Shown here: positions 1-6,924 of the stretch, in pieces | How the letters are laid out: each line of letters starts with the position of its first letter | Numbering within the stretch: the stretch's first letter is position 1 | Source of the DNA: CAZFBR01 sp035353495 [NCBI: uncultured bacterium] | GTDB lineage: Bacteria; DAOPZR01 | Length of the DNA stretch: 14,189 bases | NCBI GenBank assembly: GCA_964517215.1 | Contig: CAZFBR010000038.1 | Coordinates: 1 to 14,189 of the forward strand | Reading direction: 5' to 3' | Position numbers and translations under genes: made by a program | The notes under the pieces: generated by a model | The model's input: the letters and a program-made list of their open reading frames with translations, nothing else | Databases searched by the model: none | Told to the model about the DNA's origin: nothing

Positions 1-20
1 AAACCGAATAGCGTCGGGAA

Positions 21-64
21 CACAAGTGTGAACTTGTGCGTGGTCTGCGGTGTGCACCGCAGAC
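21..64. repeat. Two adjacent hairpins (inverted repeats)
   Basis: CACAAGT (21-27) pairs with ACTTGTG (32-38) across a 4-base loop. GTCTGCGGTG (43-52) pairs perfectly with CACCGCAGAC (55-64) across 2 bases. No T-run follows on the plus strand, so an intrinsic terminator is unlikely. They sit about 80 bases before the small gene that precedes the recombinase. They could be protein-binding operators, recombinase subsites or an RNA structure. No function is assigned. Confidence 0.5.
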
Positions 65-144
65 GAAGGGCCGGGCTGGGTGTGTTGACGGACATGGTGT
101 GCGTTTGCTGGCAAGGGTGGAAAACGAAAGGAAAAGGTGGAACC

Positions 145-567
145 ATGGATACGTATGACTTGCAGGACGAGTTGGCGGCATACGATTGGCGGGCGAAACT
201 GAAACTGCCACAGAAGGCGACTGCTGAGCAACAACGGAAGGCGTTGCTTGACGCGGAGGGGGCTGTCGCAGAACGGGAAAGGGAACCACTACTGTACGAG
301 ACGACGGCGGAATGGCGGCACCTGTTTATGCTCACCGCTGAGGAAATTCTGAGGCGCCATTTGCAGAACGGCGGAGGTTTCATACCGCGCCATGTGCTGA
401 CGCTGATGGTCTATGCGGTATGGGAGGGCATCGAAATTCCCGCCGACGATGAGGCGGCATGGCAGCTGGCGCGCAGGAGGGTGCGCGAGGAGTGGAAACG
501 GATCGCGTCGTTTCTGCAACAAAAGGATGTGGTGGAGCGTATAAATACTCTGGACGACCTACGGTAA
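145..567 (+). CDS. Hypothetical protein upstream of the serine recombinase
   Basis: I do not recognise this 140-residue protein. ATG 145 is chosen because AAAGGTGG lies at about 133-140, a good ribosome binding site. The open frame continues upstream to 28, but that part is Cys/Arg-rich and unlike a protein start. The product looks soluble and largely helical, rich in Glu, Arg and Ala, with a Trp/Phe-containing segment near residues 55-65 and a charged C-terminal half. It has no membrane segment or Cys cluster. It lies 12 bases before the recombinase with the recombinase ribosome site between them, so the two are probably co-transcribed. A role as an element-encoded accessory or regulatory protein is only a guess from position. 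Confidence 0.6.
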   Translation: MDTYDLQDELAAYDWRAKLKLPQKATAEQQRKALLDAEGAVAEREREPLLYETTAEWRHLFMLTAEEILRRHLQNGGGFIPRHVLTLMVYAVWEGIEIPADDEAAWQLARRRVREEWKRIASFLQQKDVVERINTLDDLR

Positions 568-579
568 AGGAGGACGTGT

Positions 580-2130
580 ATGAAAAATCGGGCGGTGCTG
601 TATCTGCGGAAATCAAGCGAAAATGACGAGCGGCAGGTTCTGTCGCTGGACGCGCAGGAAGAGGCGTGCCGCATGAAGGCGCAGCAGGAGAACCTGACCA
701 TCGTCAGCGTCTATCGCGAGGCGAAAAGCGCCAAGGTGATCGGCGGGCGGCCGCTCTTCGACGAGGCGATGCGGCGGTTCGAGCGGGGCGAGGCGGATGT
801 GATTGTCGCCTACGACCCGAATCGGCTGGCGCGCAACGAGAATGACTGGCATACGGTCATTCTCAAACTGCGGCAGAACACGATCCAGATGGCGCATTTC
901 TGCACCTTCAGTTTCACCAAGAACGCGTCGGGCTACAAGCAGTTGAATGACCACTTCACCGACGCGGTCTATTATTCGGAGTCGCTGAGCGAGGTGATCA
1001 GGCGCGGCAACATGCAATGTTTCAAGAACGGGCGGCGCCCCGGCGGCTGTCCGCCCGTCGGCTATATCACGGTCAACAAGGAGACGCTGCCGCACCCGCA
1101 GAATTTCCGCAAGCTGCAACGGCTGTTCGCGTATTACCTGAGTTTCCGCCATACGGTGAAGGAAACCAAGAAATACGGTGACAATGTGCTGGGACTGCGG
1201 CGGGATGGCGGCACGAAGTACACGCTGTCAAACTACCACAAGTTGCTGGTCAACCCGTTCTACGCGGGCATCCTGCTGCCGCCGCGCTCGGCGGCGGCGG
1301 ATACGCTGCCGAGCATCGGCAGGCACAAGGCGGTCATCACAGTCGAGGAACATCGGCGGATCAAGGAGCACCTGCGCGGGCGGCTTACCTGCGGCAATCG
1401 CCATCCTGGCGAGCATCACCTGTTCAAGTTCGATTTCATGAAGTGCGCGTGCGGCGGCACAATCAAGGCGGGCTACTCGCGGCGGAAACTGCTCAGCGGC
1501 GAAGTGCGGCGGCACGAATATTATTTCTGTGTCGCGTGCGGGATGAGCTGGAAGGCGGACAAGCCGATGCGGGCCTGCGCGGGACACCGCAGGCAGGCGC
1601 ACCCGCCGCGCGCGGCGCTGGCGGACATGTTCCTGCGCGACGTGATCAGGCCGCTGCGGCTGGCCCCGGAGGCGGCCGCTTATCGGCGCGCGCTCGCCAA
1701 GCAGAAGGACGCGCAGCGCACGGAACAGCAGGAGAAGACGCGGGCCACGCTGACCAGCCGCCTGACCATGATCGCGCGGCAGCGTCAACGCGCCTATGAG
1801 GTTTTGTTGGACAATTGCGCGACAAAGGAGCTGTTCGAGAGCAAGTGCGCGGAGTGGGATCGGGAGAAGGCGGAAATAGAGCAGGAACTGCGCGAACTCG
1901 ACCGCGACACCGCCGCGATCCGCAGGGAGGTGGCGAAAACGTTGAACCTTGCGGAACACATTGAGAAAATGTGGGTTGCGGGCGATTTTTCACGCAAACG
2001 CGAGATCGTCAAGCTGATTGCGTTGAACCTGCAGGTTGACACCACAACTATCTGCGCTGACTACAATAAGCCGTTCGGGAAACTGGCCGAAACGGCGAAA
2101 ATGAAAAATGGTGGAGGCGCGGGGAGTTGA
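580..2130 (+). CDS. Large serine recombinase (site-specific integrase/resolvase family)
   Basis: This 516-residue protein has the order of a large serine recombinase. The N-terminal resolvase catalytic domain (about 1-140) has YLRKSS with likely nucleophile Ser12 and DPNRLARN (Arg82, Arg85). A 'recombinase' DNA-binding domain spans about 150-265. A zinc ribbon has Cys289, Cys291, Cys317 and Cys320. A Lys/Glu/Arg-rich coiled coil covers about 375-470. Such enzymes cut both att strands through a phosphoserine link and rotate subunits. A strong AAAGGAGG at 566-573 supports ATG 580. The reading frame ends inside the antisense of the tmRNA gene: the final six residues and the stop (2110-2130) overlap ssrA. 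The native C-terminus may therefore have been altered by the junction. Whether it catalysed integration at this site is inferred from position. Confidence 0.9.
   Translation: MKNRAVLYLRKSSENDERQVLSLDAQEEACRMKAQQENLTIVSVYREAKSAKVIGGRPLFDEAMRRFERGEADVIVAYDPNRLARNENDWHTVILKLRQNTIQMAHFCTFSFTKNASGYKQLNDHFTDAVYYSESLSEVIRRGNMQCFKNGRRPGGCPPVGYITVNKETLPHPQNFRKLQRLFAYYLSFRHTVKETKKYGDNVLGLRRDGGTKYTLSNYHKLLVNPFYAGILLPPRSAAADTLPSIGRHKAVITVEEHRRIKEHLRGRLTCGNRHPGEHHLFKFDFMKCACGGTIKAGYSRRKLLSGEVRRHEYYFCVACGMSWKADKPMRACAGHRRQAHPPRAALADMFLRDVIRPLRLAPEAAAYRRALAKQKDAQRTEQQEKTRATLTSRLTMIARQRQRAYEVLLDNCATKELFESKCAEWDREKAEIEQELRELDRDTAAIRREVAKTLNLAEHIEKMWVAGDFSRKREIVKLIALNLQVDTTTICADYNKPFGKLAETAKMKNGGGAGS
2070..2096 (-). 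terminator. Possible weak terminator downstream of ssrA
   Basis: The arms GCCGTTCGGG (2070-2079) and CCGAAACGGC (2087-2096) pair at about nine of ten positions around a 7-base loop. On the minus strand the hairpin lies just after the tmRNA CCA end and is followed by TTATTGT. It is embedded in the 3' coding part of the recombinase. The T-tract is poor, so this is tentative. Confidence 0.3.
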
Positions 2131-2456
2131 ACCCCGGTCCGGCCCGCATTCGGTAATGGTCACTACGCGCGTATCCACGATTTGGTTACACCATCCGGCG
2201 TCCGTGGCGACTCCGGCTGGCTGAGCCCGACTTGGTACAGCCGCGCAGGTGTCAGGCGAACCCTTGCGACCGAGTCATATTGCGGCCGTGTTCCCCTTTG
2301 GCTATGACTGGGCCTCCGGGCACGGTAGCAGCGCTAGGCTGCTAAAGCCAATTCGTCGTTGGCGAGTAAAACTAGTACCGTCGTTTAACGAGTCTACGGT
2401 GAACTCGGCGCGCGACCCACTACCTCCTGGCGTCCGTCGAATCCCGGAACGCCCCC
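2109..2456 (-). ncRNA. ssrA: Transfer-messenger RNA (tmRNA)
   Basis: tmRNA acts as both tRNA-Ala and mRNA to rescue stalled ribosomes and tag the nascent chain for proteolysis. The 5' end GGGGGCG (2456-2450) pairs with CGCCTCC (2119-2113), including the G3-U wobble that is the alanine identity element, followed by discriminator A and an encoded CCA (2111-2109). A T arm with a 5-bp CGGGG/CCCCG stem and TTCAACT loop precedes the acceptor strand. The 5' part has the conserved GGATTCGACGG-like segment. The tag frame reads ANDELALAA and stop. The length of 348 bases is normal for a one-piece tmRNA. The gene appears intact despite the adjoining recombinase, whose stop codon lies inside it on the other strand. 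Confidence 0.96.
2334..2363 (-). other. tmRNA proteolysis-tag reading frame (ANDELALAA)
   Basis: The minus-strand codons GCC AAC GAC GAA TTG GCT TTA GCA GCC TAG encode ANDELALAA. The hydrophobic LAA-type end matches tags recognised by ClpXP-type proteases. The resume codon is the GCC at 2363-2361, in the same setting (ACTCGCCAACGACGAA) as in classical tmRNAs. Confidence 0.92.
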
Positions 2457-2464
2457 ATGACGGT

Positions 2465-2473
2465 ATTATACCA
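2465..2473 (-). promoter_or_regulatory. Extended -10 promoter of ssrA
   Basis: The minus strand reads TGGTATAAT, a consensus -10 hexamer with the TGn extension. It sits 8 bases before the first G of the mature tmRNA at 2456. No convincing -35 is present 16-18 bases upstream, which fits an extended -10 promoter. Transcription would start at or next to the mature 5' end. Confidence 0.75.
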
Positions 2474-2539
2474 CACTTTGCCGGCAGATTCCGCAATCAG
2501 TTGAACCTGCCAGTGTTTTCAGCTACTTATGGGGACGGG

Positions 2540-2568
2540 TTGACGGCACGGCATGGTGGTGGTACGAT
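2540..2568 (+). promoter_or_regulatory. Sigma-70-type promoter of the PilZ-MFS-GNAT-radical SAM operon
   Basis: TTGACG (2540-2545) is separated by 17 bases from TACGAT (2563-2568). Transcription would start near 2575. The promoter is divergent from the ssrA promoter about 70 bases away. Its sequence closely resembles the promoter at 6700-6729, including CATGGTG in the spacer, so the two transcripts may be expressed together. Confidence 0.6.
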
Positions 2569-2603
2569 ACATGGTTGCAGGCAAGGCGGCAGAGGAACGG
2601 GCG

Positions 2604-2927
2604 ATGGAAGGCAGCAGCGGCAGGCGCTACAATCGTGAAAAACTGATTCTGCGGGCGGCCGTGCGCCTGCCGAACGGCATGAATTATGCCGGCGTGGTGA
2701 GCGATGTCTCCGTGGTCGGCATTTGCCTGTATCTGGACCACGAACTGCCGGTCGGCACGGCCGGCAAAGTGCAGATTGCCGACATGAAGTTCGCCGCGGA
2801 CGGCACAGTCGTGCGCGTAGTGCGCAAGAAGGACGTCTACGAAGTGGCGCTGCAGTTCGACGGCGAGCAGCAGGGGATCACGGGTAAAATCCTTGAGTAC
2901 AAGGTCCGCCGGCGGGCGCAGCGGTAG
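2604..2927 (+). CDS. PilZ domain protein (cyclic-di-GMP effector)
   Basis: This 107-residue protein is essentially one PilZ domain. R7-x3-R11 followed by D34-x-S36-x2-G39 fits the cyclic-di-GMP binding signature RxxxR ... (D/N)xSxxG, and the rest reads as alternating beta strands ending in a basic tail. ATG 2604 is preferred because AGAGGAA at 2591 precedes it. Upstream ATGs at 2553 and 2571 fall in the promoter spacer or almost on the expected transcription start. It is the first gene of an operon, 25 bases ahead of the MFS gene. By family knowledge it would sense cyclic-di-GMP and act on a partner protein. Which partner is unknown, and the transporter or enzymes next to it are only candidates. 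Confidence 0.85.
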   Translation: MEGSSGRRYNREKLILRAAVRLPNGMNYAGVVSDVSVVGICLYLDHELPVGTAGKVQIADMKFAADGTVVRVVRKKDVYEVALQFDGEQQGITGKILEYKVRRRAQR

Positions 2928-2952
2928 CGCGGCCGGACGGGATACGCAGGCA

Positions 2953-4161
2953 ATGACCGAGTCCAAGGTGCGGCGCGAGCGCAACCGGTCGCGCACGCTG
3001 CGGCTGTTCCTCATCGCGGTATTCGCCTTGAGCGCGGCCTTTGCGATGATGGATGCGACCTTCAACAATTTCGTCAACGAGCGCTTCACCCTGAGCGGCG
3101 GCGAACGGTCATTCCTTGAACTGCCGCGCGAGCTGCCGGGGGTGCTGGCGATTTTCGTCGCGGCGCTGCTGGGGTTCCTCTGCAGCCGCCGGCTGGCGGC
3201 GGCGGCGATGGTGTTCGCGGGCGCCGGGGCGCTGCTCATCGGGCTGGCGGCGCCGACCTACGGCGTTACGGTATGCTGGCTGTTCGTCTACAGCATCGGC
3301 TTTCACCTCTTTGCGCCGCTGCTCTCCACGATCGGCATGGGCCTGGCGGTGGAGGGGAAGGACGGGCAGCGGCTCGGGCAGCTCAACTCGGTGCGCAACG
3401 CCGCGGCGATTGCGGGCAGCTTCCTCATCTGGCTCGGGTTCAGTCACCTCGGGTTCTCGTTTCCCCTGTCGTTCCTGCTGATCGCCGGCTGCTTCATCCT
3501 GGCGGCGTGGCTGCTGCGGCAGCTCCCGCCCGACCCCGCGCCCGCCCCGGACAATTATTTCCGGCCGCGGCGCGAGTACGCGGTGTTTTACCTGCTCGCC
3601 ATCCTCTTCGGTGCGCGCAAGCAGATCTTCATCACCTTCGCCCCGTGGGTGCTGGTGACGGTATTCAGCCAGCCGACGCAGATGATGGGGACGCTGCTGA
3701 CCATCGGCGGGATTATCGGCATTGTGTTCCAGCCGGTGCTCGGCCGGGCGGTGGACCGCTTTGGCGAACGGGTGGTGCTTGCGGGTGAAGCGCTGCTGCT
3801 GATCGGGGTCTGCACCGGCTACGGCTTCGCGCGGTTCGCCCTGACGGAGCAGGCGGCGCTGTACCTGACCTGCGCCATGTTCCTCGCCGACCAGATGCTG
3901 ATGTCGGTGGGCATGGCGCGTTCGACCTACATCAAGAAGATCGCGGTCACGCCCGGTGACATCCAGTCGGCGCAGACGCTGTCGACGAGCATCGACCATG
4001 TCTTTTCCATTGCCGTGGCGCTGCTGGGCGGCCTGATCTGGAACCGGTACGGCTACCAGTATGTGTTCCTGCTGGGCGCGCTGATCGCCGCAGTCAATTT
4101 CCTGGTGGCGCTGCAGGTGCGGGTGCCGGTGCGCGTCAGCACTGCCGGAGCGCGGCCATGA
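2953..4161 (+). CDS. Major facilitator superfamily transporter
   Basis: This 402-residue inner-membrane protein has about twelve hydrophobic segments in two halves. The halves are separated by a Pro-rich cytoplasmic loop with a basic stretch near residues 190-210. A basic juxtamembrane N-terminus precedes TM1 (about residues 17-37). The second half has an MFS-like loop, GRAVDRFGERV, similar to the conserved loop between TM8 and TM9. ATG 2953 gives this normal N-terminus. An upstream start at 2893 would overlap the PilZ gene and add a Ser/Gly/Arg-rich tail. The stop overlaps the next start (ATGA), so it is translationally coupled to the GNAT gene. The substrate cannot be read from the sequence; a small product or substrate of the GNAT or radical SAM enzymes is a possibility. 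Confidence 0.85.
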   Translation: MTESKVRRERNRSRTLRLFLIAVFALSAAFAMMDATFNNFVNERFTLSGGERSFLELPRELPGVLAIFVAALLGFLCSRRLAAAAMVFAGAGALLIGLAAPTYGVTVCWLFVYSIGFHLFAPLLSTIGMGLAVEGKDGQRLGQLNSVRNAAAIAGSFLIWLGFSHLGFSFPLSFLLIAGCFILAAWLLRQLPPDPAPAPDNYFRPRREYAVFYLLAILFGARKQIFITFAPWVLVTVFSQPTQMMGTLLTIGGIIGIVFQPVLGRAVDRFGERVVLAGEALLLIGVCTGYGFARFALTEQAALYLTCAMFLADQMLMSVGMARSTYIKKIAVTPGDIQSAQTLSTSIDHVFSIAVALLGGLIWNRYGYQYVFLLGALIAAVNFLVALQVRVPVRVSTAGARP

Positions 4162-5000
4162 GCGATATACTGAGCATCGGGCGGCCGACCCGGGACGAGC
4201 TGGATCTGGCGGTGGCCTGGGCCAATGCGGAAGGATGGAACCTCGGTACGCATGACGCTGCGGTCTATCATGCGCACGGCGCTGAGGGGTTCCTCGTGGC
4301 GCGCCGGGACGGCACGCCGGTCGGATTTGTTTTTGCCGTGGTATTTCCGGGCGGGCTGGCGGCCAGCGGGGTGTTCATTGTGAGCCCGGCGGAGCGCAAC
4401 GGCGAGATCGGGCGGCGGCTCGGCCGGGCGGCGCAGGCGCATTTCCGCGACTGGAATGTGGCCATCGCTGCGGTGCCCGGCAAGGAGCATATCTATCAGC
4501 GGGTCGGGTTCACGGTTTCCCATCTGATTACCCGCCGCTGCGGGCGTGCGGTGGCGGGCGCCGGCAGGCCCGGGCCGGCGATTGTCGTGCCGTGCGCGGA
4601 ACTGCCGCTGGCGGCAATTGCCGCGTACGACCGGAGCTGCTTCCCGGACGACCGGAGCAAACTGCTGCGCCTGTGGCTGGCGCAGCCCGGGGCGGTGGCG
4701 CTGGCGGCGGTCGACGGCGGGCGGGTTGTCGGTTACGGAGTGGCCCGCGAGGCGCCGGCGGGGCACCGGCTGGAACCGCTGTATGCGGACAACGGCGCGG
4801 TGGCGGAGCAGCTGCTGCAGGCGCTCAGCGCGCGCCTGCCGGCGGGTGGTGCGTATTATATCGATGTGCCGGAAAACAATGACGCAGCTATCGCCCTGGC
4901 GCGGGCGCATGACTGGCAGCCGCAGTTCACGATGACGCGGATGTACAGCCGGGCGGTCCCGGCGGCGGCGCGCGGGCATATCTTCGGGGAATTCCTCTGA
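4158..5000 (+). CDS. Two-domain GNAT N-acetyltransferase (YitH-like)
   Basis: This is a 280-residue protein. The N-terminal half is a GNAT fold: GFLVARRDGTPVGF forms the central strands and NGEIGRRLGRA (about 81-91) corresponds to the acetyl-CoA pyrophosphate loop. The C-terminal half, from about residue 140, resembles the second GNAT-like domain of YitH-type acetyltransferases, with a conserved AAYDR/CFP...R segment and ending in a MYSR motif. It is expected to transfer an acyl group from acyl-CoA to an unknown amine. The start overlaps the MFS stop by ATGA, and the stop shares one base with the radical SAM start (TGATG), so all three are coupled. A clear paralogue lies at 6925-7857. Confidence 0.82.
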   Translation: MSDILSIGRPTRDELDLAVAWANAEGWNLGTHDAAVYHAHGAEGFLVARRDGTPVGFVFAVVFPGGLAASGVFIVSPAERNGEIGRRLGRAAQAHFRDWNVAIAAVPGKEHIYQRVGFTVSHLITRRCGRAVAGAGRPGPAIVVPCAELPLAAIAAYDRSCFPDDRSKLLRLWLAQPGAVALAAVDGGRVVGYGVAREAPAGHRLEPLYADNGAVAEQLLQALSARLPAGGAYYIDVPENNDAAIALARAHDWQPQFTMTRMYSRAVPAAARGHIFGEFL

Positions 5001-6631
5001 TGGCGGCGCGCCCGCGGGTGCTGCTGGCATCGGTCTTTGCGCCGTTCGGCGTCGACGACGAATTTGGGCGCAAGGAAAACGTCCTTGAGCTGTACCACAA
5101 CCAGGTGACGCGCGCGCAGGGGCTGTTCTCGTACCGCTTCCATCACCACAGCTTCGGCCTGCACCTGATTGCGGCCAATATCGATGCGGCGGTCACCATC
5201 CTCGACTTCCCGACGCTGGCGCAGTTCGTGCGCGAATTGCGCCATGCGTACGATTATGTCGGGATCAGTTTTATCGTTCCCAATTTCGCCAAGGCGCAGG
5301 CCATGGCGGCGGCGGTGCGGCGGCATGCCCCGCGCAGCGTCATCATCCTGGGCGGGCACGGCACCAGCATCCCCGACCTGGCCGCGCGGATCGAGCATGA
5401 CCATATCTGCCGCGGCGAGGGGATCGGGTTCATGCGCCGGCTGCTGGGCGAAAATCCGGACCGGCCGTTCCGCCATCCGCTGCTGCCCAACTATTTCAAC
5501 GGGCGGGTTATGGGCATACCGGTGGCGCAGAATTGCGGCACCCTGGTGACGGGGGTGGGGTGTGCGAACATGTGCCACTTCTGCGCCACCGCGCACTACT
5601 TCCGGGGCTATTACCCGCTGGTGCCGACGGGGCGCGATCTGTTCGCCATTTGCCGGGCCTACGAGGAGCGGATGGGCTACACGGACTTCTTCGTGCATGA
5701 CGAAAATTTTCTCAAGCAGCGGGGGCGGGCGGATGAGCTGCTGCAGCTGATGGAGGAGGCCGGCGCGACCTACCGGTTTCGCATTTTCAGTTCAGCTGAA
5801 ACCCTGCTGGCGCTGCCGGACCTTGATTACCTCTGCCGGCTGGGGGTGACGTTTCTCTGGCTGGGAGTGGAATCGCAATACGGCGATTTTGCCAAGAACC
5901 GGGACGTCGATTTTCCGCACCTGATCGGCGAACTGCGCCGGCGCGGCATCAGCGTGCTGACCTCGGCGATCATGTTCACCGATGATCATGACCGGACCAC
6001 GCTGCGCCGTGACCTTGACCGGACCATTGCTCTGGGCGCGGATTTCGTCCAGTTCATGGAATTGTGCCCGTTCCCCGGGACGCAGCTGTACGAGGATTAT
6101 GCCCGCACCGGCCGGCTGCTGGCCGATATCCCGTGGGAGGAGCAGCACGGTCAGGACAAGATCTGGTTCCGGCATCCGGTGTTTTCGCGGGAGGAAACGG
6201 CAACCCTGCTGACGGCGGCGTTTCGCGAGGAGTACAAACGGAACGGGGCGTCGCTGTTGCGGGCGACGCTGACCATGCTGACCGGATATGCGTATCTGCG
6301 GGAGCATGCCGACCCGCGCCTGCGGGCGCGGGCGGCGGTGCTGCGGCGGCAGCTGGAACGGATGCGCCCGCTGGTGCCGGTGGCCGGCTGGTTTGCCGCT
6401 ACTGACGCTGACCGGAGATTGCTGGCGGAGATTCGCGCCCGCTACCGTCGGGATATCGGGCCGCTGCCGATGACGGATGTGGTTCTGGCTGGTGCGGCCG
6501 GGGTGCTTGCCGCGTATGAACGCCTGCGCCTGGCGTTGGGCCTCTCCGTGCGCCAGCCCGGGGTGACGCGCACCACGACCGCAACGGCATATCCGGTTGC
6601 TGTGGCAGAGGCCGGCGCGGCCGGATCCTGA
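5000..6631 (+). CDS. B12-binding domain radical SAM protein
   Basis: This is a 543-residue protein. The N-terminal region (about 1-150) looks like a Rossmann-type cobalamin-binding domain, with YVGISFIVPN and VIILGGHGTS typical of such domains; the classical DxHxxG is absent, as in many radical SAM relatives. Cys188-x3-Cys192-x2-Cys195 is the 4Fe-4S/SAM motif, here CANMCHFC. The barrel follows with FFVHDENF, FLWLGVESQ and a CPFPGTQLYEDY segment common in B12 radical SAM enzymes. The C-terminal 120 residues are helical and Arg-rich. Family members perform methylations and rearrangements on unactivated carbons; the substrate here is unknown. It is the last gene of the operon. The final 25 residues are Thr/Ala-rich and low in complexity. 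Confidence 0.88.
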   Translation: MAARPRVLLASVFAPFGVDDEFGRKENVLELYHNQVTRAQGLFSYRFHHHSFGLHLIAANIDAAVTILDFPTLAQFVRELRHAYDYVGISFIVPNFAKAQAMAAAVRRHAPRSVIILGGHGTSIPDLAARIEHDHICRGEGIGFMRRLLGENPDRPFRHPLLPNYFNGRVMGIPVAQNCGTLVTGVGCANMCHFCATAHYFRGYYPLVPTGRDLFAICRAYEERMGYTDFFVHDENFLKQRGRADELLQLMEEAGATYRFRIFSSAETLLALPDLDYLCRLGVTFLWLGVESQYGDFAKNRDVDFPHLIGELRRRGISVLTSAIMFTDDHDRTTLRRDLDRTIALGADFVQFMELCPFPGTQLYEDYARTGRLLADIPWEEQHGQDKIWFRHPVFSREETATLLTAAFREEYKRNGASLLRATLTMLTGYAYLREHADPRLRARAAVLRRQLERMRPLVPVAGWFAATDADRRLLAEIRARYRRDIGPLPMTDVVLAGAAGVLAAYERLRLALGLSVRQPGVTRTTTATAYPVAVAEAGAAGS

Positions 6632-6699
6632 CCCGAAGGCGGGTATGCCGGAAAAACCGGTGAACCCAAGCGGTGGATCCGGTACTATCAGGCATCCAT

Positions 6700-6729
6700 T
6701 TGACGGAAAGGCACGCATGGTGATACGAT
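6700..6729 (+). promoter_or_regulatory. Sigma-70-type promoter of the second GNAT gene
   Basis: TTGACG (6700-6705), an 18-base spacer and TACGAT (6724-6729) match the hexamers of the operon promoter at 2540-2568. The spacers share GGCACG and CATGGTG. A start near 6736 would exclude the ATG at 6730 from use. Confidence 0.55.
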
Positions 6730-6924
6730 ATGCTTGGCACAGCTAAGGGTTGGTTTGGTGGACGGCAGCGGACAACCCCGGACAAGCAAATGATGGCGTG
6801 CGCCCGGCAGGGCGGAAGTTTGCCGGCGGTGGCGCTGATGATGCCGGCGGCTGACGGGCCGGCACAGGCGAAGCTGCTGCGGGCCGGATTGGCCGGCGAA
6901 CAGGGCGGCGGGATTGCTGGGGAA

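Larger units (their letters stand above)
1..2108. mobile_element. Probable end of an integrated element next to ssrA
   Basis: A serine recombinase with its small upstream partner abuts the 3' end of the tmRNA gene, a classic integration hot spot for islands and prophages. The recombinase reads toward ssrA, so one element boundary probably lies at or just inside the ssrA 3' end near 2109-2130. The other boundary is outside the window. ssrA integrases are mostly tyrosine recombinases, so a serine recombinase here is unusual and the element assignment is inference. No duplicated ssrA 3' fragment is visible in the window. Confidence 0.45.

Noticed and set aside
2109-2200. A possible lone tRNA on the minus strand, suggested by the T arm and CCA
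   Set aside because: The matching acceptor strand is 340 bases away and a tag frame lies between them, so it is tmRNA.
2249-2638. Open frames of 129 aa (plus) and 64 aa (2302-2496, minus) between the recombinase and the PilZ gene
   Set aside because: They lie across the tmRNA gene and its promoter; the RNA explains the sequence.
3109-3999. Long minus-strand open frames across 3109-9624 (for example 3109-3999, 4053-5030, 7393-8448, 8271-9593)
   Set aside because: They are compositional shadows in GC-rich coding DNA, rich in Arg, Pro, His and Ser, opposite genes with clear domains.
6631-6675. Terminator after the radical SAM gene (ACCCG/CGGGT and CCGG/CCGG hairpins)
   Set aside because: The stems are only 4-5 bp and no T-run follows on the plus strand.
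6718-6790. Starts at ATG 6718 or ATG 6730 for the second GNAT
   Set aside because: 6718 gives a nine-codon frame and lies in the promoter spacer. 6730 touches the -10 hexamer and gives a poorly structured N-terminus absent from the paralogue.
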